64,000 nucleotides of DNA from Allobosea sp. 67-29. GTDB taxonomy: Bacteria > Pseudomonadota > Alphaproteobacteria > Rhizobiales > Beijerinckiaceae. A model generated the notes under the pieces. It worked only from the letters and a program-made list of their open reading frames with translations. It searched no databases and had not been told where the DNA came from. The stretch is from NCBI RefSeq assembly GCF_001898115.1, contig NZ_MKSQ01000005.1, forward strand, positions 525,236-589,235, read 5' to 3'. Of the stretch, positions 59,943 through 64,000 are shown piece by piece. A program made the position numbers and the translations under genes. Positions within the stretch are counted from its first letter, which is position 1; each line of letters begins with the position of its first letter.

Positions 59943-61183
59943 CGGCAATGACGGTTTGGGGGCTCAGCGCGACGCAGATCGCCGCGGTCGCGATCTTCCT
60001 CGCGACCTATGTGGCGGTCGCCATCGGCCGGATGCCGGGTCTGCGCGTCGACCGGGCCGGCGCGGCGCTGATCGGCGCGGGCTTGATGGTCGCCTGCGGC
60101 GTCCTTTCGCTGGAGCAGGCCTATCGGGCTATCGATCTCGACACCATCACGCTGCTGCTCGGCATGATGATCGTCGTCGCCAATCTCCGGCTTTCCGGCT
60201 TCTTTCGCATGGTGACCGGCTGGGCGGCCGGCCGGGCACATCACCCGGCGCTGCTCCTGGTGGCGGTGGTGGTGACGACCGGCCTGCTGTCCGCAGTCCT
60301 CGTCAACGACGCCATCTGCCTGGTGATGACGCCGATCGTGATCACGCTGACCCGAGCGCTCGGCCGCAATCCGGTGCCCTATCTGATCGCGGTCGCGCTG
60401 TCCTCCAATGTCGGCTCCACCGCGACGATCACCGGCAATCCGCAGAACATGATCATCGGCAACCTGTCGGGGATGTCCTACGGCGCCTTCGCCGCGGCGC
60501 TGGCGCCGGTCGCCGCAGCGGGTCTGCTGGTCACGATCCTCGTCCTGCTGGTGCTCAACCCGCGCGAATTCCTCACGAGGCGAGGCCTGCCGCGCGTCAC
60601 CGTCCCGTCCCATTATCATGGCTGGCTCGCGGCCAAGTCCGCCCTGGTCTCGGTGGCCATGATCGGGCTGTTCTTCACGGGGCAGCCCGTGGCCAAGGTC
60701 GCGATCTGCGCGGCTGCGCTGCTGCTGCTGACGCGGCGTATCGAGCCGAAGAAGGTCTATGCCGAGATCGACGGCCAGCTGCTCTTGATGTTCGCCGGCC
60801 TCTTCGTCGTGGTGGCCGGGCTGGAGCATGCGGTTCTGACCAAGGATGTCCTCGCCCGGGCCGCGCATGTCGACCTCGGCAACGTCGCGCTGCTGACCGG
60901 CGTCACCGCCGTTCTCTCCAACCTCGTCAGCAACGTTCCGGCCGTGCTGGTGCTGAAGCCTTTCGTCGAGCAGTTGCAGGACCCGACTCACGCCTGGCTC
61001 GTCGTGGCGATGGCATCGACCCTCGCCGGAAACTTCACGCTGCTGGGCTCGGTCGCCAATCTGATCGTGGCCGAGCGCGCCGCCAAGGACGGCGTCAGGA
61101 TCGATTTCTGGACTTATTTCAGGGTTGGGGCGCCGCTTACCGCGGTCACCATGGCCATCGGAGTGCTTGTGCTGGGTCGATGA
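59939..61183 (+). CDS. ArsB/NhaD/citrate-type anion permease (ion transporter superfamily)
   Basis: A 414-residue protein with 10-12 membrane helices. The family motifs are in both halves: DTITLLLGMMIVVANLRLSGFF, VLVNDAICLVMTPIV, SSNVGSTATITGNPQNMIIGNLSG in the first; MFAGLFVVVAGLEHAVL, VLSNLVSNVPAVLVLKP and LAGNFTLLGSVANLIVAE in the second. It starts at GTG 59939 (overlap with the MFS stop) or ATG 59948. Arsenite, citrate or other anion transport cannot be distinguished here. Confidence 0.9.
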   Translation: MTAMTVWGLSATQIAAVAIFLATYVAVAIGRMPGLRVDRAGAALIGAGLMVACGVLSLEQAYRAIDLDTITLLLGMMIVVANLRLSGFFRMVTGWAAGRAHHPALLLVAVVVTTGLLSAVLVNDAICLVMTPIVITLTRALGRNPVPYLIAVALSSNVGSTATITGNPQNMIIGNLSGMSYGAFAAALAPVAAAGLLVTILVLLVLNPREFLTRRGLPRVTVPSHYHGWLAAKSALVSVAMIGLFFTGQPVAKVAICAAALLLLTRRIEPKKVYAEIDGQLLLMFAGLFVVVAGLEHAVLTKDVLARAAHVDLGNVALLTGVTAVLSNLVSNVPAVLVLKPFVEQLQDPTHAWLVVAMASTLAGNFTLLGSVANLIVAERAAKDGVRIDFWTYFRVGAPLTAVTMAIGVLVLGR

Positions 61184-61399
61184 GAGCGCCGGCTGTCGTC
61201 GCGTAAGCAGCGAATTCCGGCTGCGGCAGGACATTTCTTGCTTTAATCGGACGCTGGAAGCCGTCGTATCGATCACCGATTGGGTCTTCTGGAAGATCCT
61301 CGATCTCCGCAATCGGCGCTGACGCTGAAGGCGGCCAGCGCTCCGTGTGTCGGTTTGGGCCAGCGACACGAACCGTTGACGATCGAGCCGCAAATCCGG

Positions 61400-61452
61400 C
61401 GGGAGCGCCCCGCGCGCACCGCTACCGATGCCGCGAGGCGCTCCCGTTTCTT
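61400..61452. terminator. Terminator between convergent transporter genes
   Basis: CGGGAGCGCC (61400-61409) pairs with GGCGCTCCCG (61437-61446), followed by TTTCTT on the plus strand. A 27-nt loop separates the arms. It follows the anion permease and abuts the stop of the leftward osmoprotectant gene. The rest of 61184-61451 holds no gene. Confidence 0.6.
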
Positions 61453-62339
61453 CAGATGAGGCCTGCGGTCTTGAGGAACTCTCGCGAGACATCCGGGATC
61501 GAGGCCTTCTCGACATCGACCCTGGCATTGAGACCCTGCAGGACCTTGTCGTCGAGCTTGGCCGAGAGAGCCTCGAGCGCTTGGCCGAGCTTCGGATTGG
61601 CCTTCAGCACCTCGGTACGGACGACCGGAACGGCGGCGTAATCGGGGAAGAAGCCCTTGTCGTCGGTCAGGACGCGAAACTTGAAGCCCTTGATCCGCCC
61701 GTCGGTTGCGAAGACCAGCGCGACATCGACTTGCCCGTCCTTGAGGGCCTGGTAGGTCAGCCCGGAATCCATCGAGCGCAGATTGGCGCGGCTCGTCTTG
61801 AAGCCATAGGTCGACTGCAGGCCCGGCAGGCCATCGGGGCGGCCCGGGAATTCCGCATTGACCGCGATGACCGGCTTGTCCTTGCCGCTATTGAAGGCGG
61901 CTGCGAGATCCGACAGCGTCTTGATGGCGTCCGTCTTGGGGTTCTCCTGGCGGACGGCGAGCGCATAGGTGTTGTTCGCGGCCGAGGGCTTGAGCCACGT
62001 CAGCCCTCGCTTCGCATCCAGCGCCTTGACGCGCTCATAGGTGTCCTTGGCGTTCAGCCGCTCCTTGACCTTGTTGTAGGTCACGAGCGAGGTGCCGGTG
62101 TACTCCCAGTACACGTCGACCTGGCCATTCACCTGCGCGTCGCGCAGGACCTGCGAACCCAACCCGTCCCGCTTCTCGACCTCGAAGCCCTTCTTCGCGA
62201 GAAGCTGCGCCGTGATCTCGGTCAGCAGAAGCTGCTCGGTGAAGTTCTTGCCGCCGACGACGATCGGCTTGGCCTGCACCGGCATCGCCCAGGCGGCCGC
62301 GATCGCCGCCACGGCAAGAATCCGGGATGAGAGCTTCAT
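61452..62339 (-). CDS. Glycine-betaine/choline-type ABC transporter substrate-binding protein (OpuC/YehZ type)
   Basis: A 295-residue periplasmic protein with signal peptide (about 1-23, ending MPVQAKP). IVVGGKNFTEQLLLTEITAQLLAKKGFEV, DVYWEYTGTSLVTYNKV and SGLTYQALKDGQVDVALVFATDGRIKGFKF are the OpuAC/QAT-family hallmarks. Third in a leftward operon after the ATPase and permease. Quaternary amine osmoprotectants are the expected ligands. Confidence 0.92.
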   Translation of the reverse strand: MKLSSRILAVAAIAAAWAMPVQAKPIVVGGKNFTEQLLLTEITAQLLAKKGFEVEKRDGLGSQVLRDAQVNGQVDVYWEYTGTSLVTYNKVKERLNAKDTYERVKALDAKRGLTWLKPSAANNTYALAVRQENPKTDAIKTLSDLAAAFNSGKDKPVIAVNAEFPGRPDGLPGLQSTYGFKTSRANLRSMDSGLTYQALKDGQVDVALVFATDGRIKGFKFRVLTDDKGFFPDYAAVPVVRTEVLKANPKLGQALEALSAKLDDKVLQGLNARVDVEKASIPDVSREFLKTAGLI

Positions 62340-62377
62340 GGGAATCTCCTTGTATTCGTTGCTGAAAAGCCCGGCGG

Positions 62378-63118
62378 TCAGCGCAGCGGATTGACACCGC
62401 GGGGGATGGTCCAGAACTGAAGCTGGGCCACGATGAAATCGATCAGGACCGCCAGGAGGGCCGTCGGGATGGCGCCGGCAAGCATCGTCCCGAATTCGTT
62501 CAGGGCGATGCCGGTGAAGATCAGCTCGCCGAGCCCGCCGCCGCCGATCAGGAAGGCCAGGGGAACGGTGCCGACATTGATCGCGAGCGCCGTACGGATG
62601 CCGGTGTAGATGACGAACAGGCTGTTCGGCAGCTCGACCTGCAGGAGCGTGTGGCGCGGCGACAGGCCCATGCCGCGCGCGGCCTCGAGCAGCGCGGGCG
62701 GCACGTCGCGCAAGCCGGCCATCGTGTTGCTGACGATGGGCAGGAGCGACGCGATGAATAGCGCGAAGACGGCCGGCCTATCGCCGAGGCCTAGCAGGCT
62801 CATGGACAAGGCCAGCACCGCCAGCGTCGGGATGGTGGCGCCGATGTTGAGGATCTGCACCGCGGCATCGCCGATCCGGCGGAAGCGAGGCCGTGTCAGC
62901 ACGATGCCGAGCGGCACGCCGAACAGGATCGCCGCGCCGCCCGAGAGGGCGACCAGCTCGACATGCTGCTGGCCGAGATAGGCGATGTCCTCCCATCTCT
63001 CCAACAGGCCGGGCAGGAGCCCGCTGCCCCAGGCCCAGGCCCCGAGCAGGAAAATGCAGAGATGGGCCGCGTTCCGGCGCATCTGCGCGATCATGCCGGG
63101 CGCCAGGACATCAGCCAT
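62378..63118 (-). CDS. Osmoprotectant ABC transporter permease (OpuCB/YehW type)
   Basis: A 246-residue permease with five to six membrane helices. YLGQQHVELVALSGGAAILFGVPLGIVLTR, LLPIVSNTMAGLRDVPPALLEAARGMGLSPRHTLLQVELPNSL (EAA loop) and GGGGLGELIFTGIALNEFGTMLAGAIPTALLAVL are typical. ATG 63118 overlaps the ATPase stop by 8 nt. Confidence 0.92.
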   Translation of the reverse strand: MADVLAPGMIAQMRRNAAHLCIFLLGAWAWGSGLLPGLLERWEDIAYLGQQHVELVALSGGAAILFGVPLGIVLTRPRFRRIGDAAVQILNIGATIPTLAVLALSMSLLGLGDRPAVFALFIASLLPIVSNTMAGLRDVPPALLEAARGMGLSPRHTLLQVELPNSLFVIYTGIRTALAINVGTVPLAFLIGGGGLGELIFTGIALNEFGTMLAGAIPTALLAVLIDFIVAQLQFWTIPRGVNPLR

Positions 63119-64000
63119 CCCGATAGGTCTCTGAGAGCAGATGGGTGATGCCGCGCAGCGTGACATAGCCGACGAACATTCCGTCGTCGTCGACGCAGGC
63201 CAGCCACAGCGTGTCGTGCCGGAACATGGTCGAGACCGCGGTGCGCAAGTCCTCCTGCGGCCTTATGGTGGTGGGCAGGGCTTCGTAATTCTCTCCGACC
63301 GTTCCGTTGCCGCTGCGCGCCATCTGCAGGTTTATGTAGCCGCGCGCCCTGCCGCGCGGGCCGACCAGGACGATCGACTGATGGCCGTGCGCCTCCATCG
63401 CGGCTGCGGCCTGCTGCAGGCTGTCCGCCGCCCGGACCCTCGGCGGATCGGCGATCATCGCGTCGCGGACGGTGAGCAGTTGCAGGCGCTTGAGCGTGCG
63501 GTCGCCGCCGACGAAATCGGAAACGAACTCGTTCGCCGGATGGGCCAGCATGGTGTCGGGCGTGTCGTACTGGACGAGCCTGCCGTTGCGGAAGATGGCG
63601 ATCCTGTCGGCCATCTTGACCGCCTCGTCGATGTCGTGGCTGACGAAGAGGATCGTCTTGCGGATCTGCGCCTGCATCTTCAGGAACTCGTCCTGGATGA
63701 TGACGCGGTTGATCGGATCGATGGCGCCGAAGGGCTCGTCCATCAGCAGGACGGGCGGATCCGCCGCAATGGCGCGCAGAACGCCGATGCGCTGCTGCTG
63801 ACCACCGGACAATTCCTTCGGATAGCGCTTGAGGAACACGCCGGGATCGAGCGCGACCATCTCGAGCAGATCGGCCGCCCGTTGGCGCGATTTGCGCCGG
63901 TCCCAGCCGAGGATGTCGGGGACGATACAGATGTTGTCCTCGATCGTCTTGTTCGGAAACAGGCCGATCTGCTGGATGACGTAGCCGATGCTGCGCCGCA
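63111..64000 (-). CDS. Osmoprotectant ABC transporter ATP-binding protein with CBS domains (OpuCA/YehX type), partial
   Basis: The visible part starts at the right edge with RRSIGYVIQQIGLFPNKTIEDNI (Q-loop), then signature LSGGQQQRIGVLRAIAADPP, Walker B VLLMDEPFGAIDP and switch VSHDIDEAVKMADRI. The C-terminal half contains a CBS-domain pair (about VRDAMIADPPRVRAADSLQQAAAAM and TTIRPQEDLRTAVSTMFRHDTLWLACVDDDGMFVGYVT), which sense ionic strength in OpuA-type ATPases. The Walker A and N-terminus lie beyond the window. Confidence 0.92.
   Translation of the reverse strand, partial: RRSIGYVIQQIGLFPNKTIEDNICIVPDILGWDRRKSRQRAADLLEMVALDPGVFLKRYPKELSGGQQQRIGVLRAIAADPPVLLMDEPFGAIDPINRVIIQDEFLKMQAQIRKTILFVSHDIDEAVKMADRIAIFRNGRLVQYDTPDTMLAHPANEFVSDFVGGDRTLKRLQLLTVRDAMIADPPRVRAADSLQQAAAAMEAHGHQSIVLVGPRGRARGYINLQMARSGNGTVGENYEALPTTIRPQEDLRTAVSTMFRHDTLWLACVDDDGMFVGYVTLRGITHLLSETYRDG

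Noticed and set aside
61125-61322. Short plus-strand frame over the end of the anion permease gene
   Set aside because: Mostly overlaps a solid gene; the remaining residues show no family pattern.
1-64000. CRISPR arrays, tRNA/rRNA genes, insertion sequences, phage genes
   Set aside because: I looked for direct-repeat/spacer patterns, transposase-like proteins and tRNA-like cloverleafs and saw none I could support.

Overview
The window looks like a chromosomal segment of a GC-rich (about two-thirds G+C) alphaproteobacterium, most likely Hyphomicrobiales (a Bosea- or Methylobacteriaceae-like soil organism). That placement is inference from codon bias, the many ABC/TRAP uptake operons, the ECF11 RpoE-ChrR module and protein style. 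Genes are tightly packed with many 1-4 nt ATGA/GTGA overlaps. I saw no rRNA, tRNA, CRISPR array, insertion sequence or phage gene.

Left part (1-6850): a LysR regulator, a cystathionine-beta-lyase-type PLP enzyme and an amino-acid-binding protein point right. A three-gene FecBCD/BtuFCD-type importer points left. Its long leader carries a clear cobalamin riboswitch and, next to the start codon, a Zur-like palindrome.

6853-15916 is a compact RpoE-ChrR (ECF11, singlet-oxygen type) island: two Cfa-family methyltransferases, DUF1365, a COG2907 flavoprotein, a membrane protein, DUF2147, the sigma factor, its ChrR-like anti-sigma, DUF1295, DUF2177 and an esterase. Five sites with the same architecture (TGANCC-like hexamer, 18 bp, a TA-rich hexamer preceded by CG) sit in front of every transcription unit, including two back-to-back divergent pairs. 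The anti-sigma factor has lost both zinc-ligand cysteines of its ZAS domain.

15973-40180 is a run of three catabolic import clusters. (A) 15973-25116: an opine-dehydrogenase-like enzyme, a GntR regulator, a peptide/opine-type binding protein, HyuA/HyuB and two Dpp-type permeases, with no ATPase. (B) 25349-32287: a LacI regulator with a perfect 16-bp operator, a sugar-type ABC importer and an argininosuccinate-lyase-like enzyme. (C) 32432-40180: an enolase-superfamily dehydratase divergent from a GntR regulator (palindrome between them), an esterase, a second sugar-type importer without ATPase, a TIM-barrel isomerase and a Gfo/Idh/MocA dehydrogenase.

40322-52924 is a catabolic island of unassigned substrate in two tandem leftward operons plus a divergent cupin gene: a flavoprotein dehydrogenase, a complete TRAP transporter, cupin, NIPSNAP, alpha/beta hydrolase and aspartate-dehydrogenase-like genes, then two SDRs, a DapA-like aldolase, an OYE-like flavoenzyme and a TetR regulator. 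Both operon promoters carry nearly the same ACTTAC-N6-GTAAGT palindrome, so the TetR protein probably controls the whole island.

Right part (53156-64000): an autotransporter with a repetitive passenger; an RcnR-RcnA nickel/cobalt efflux pair with a textbook operator; a 780-bp sparse region; an MFS plus anion-permease pair; and a leftward OpuC/YehZ-type osmoprotectant importer that runs off the right edge.
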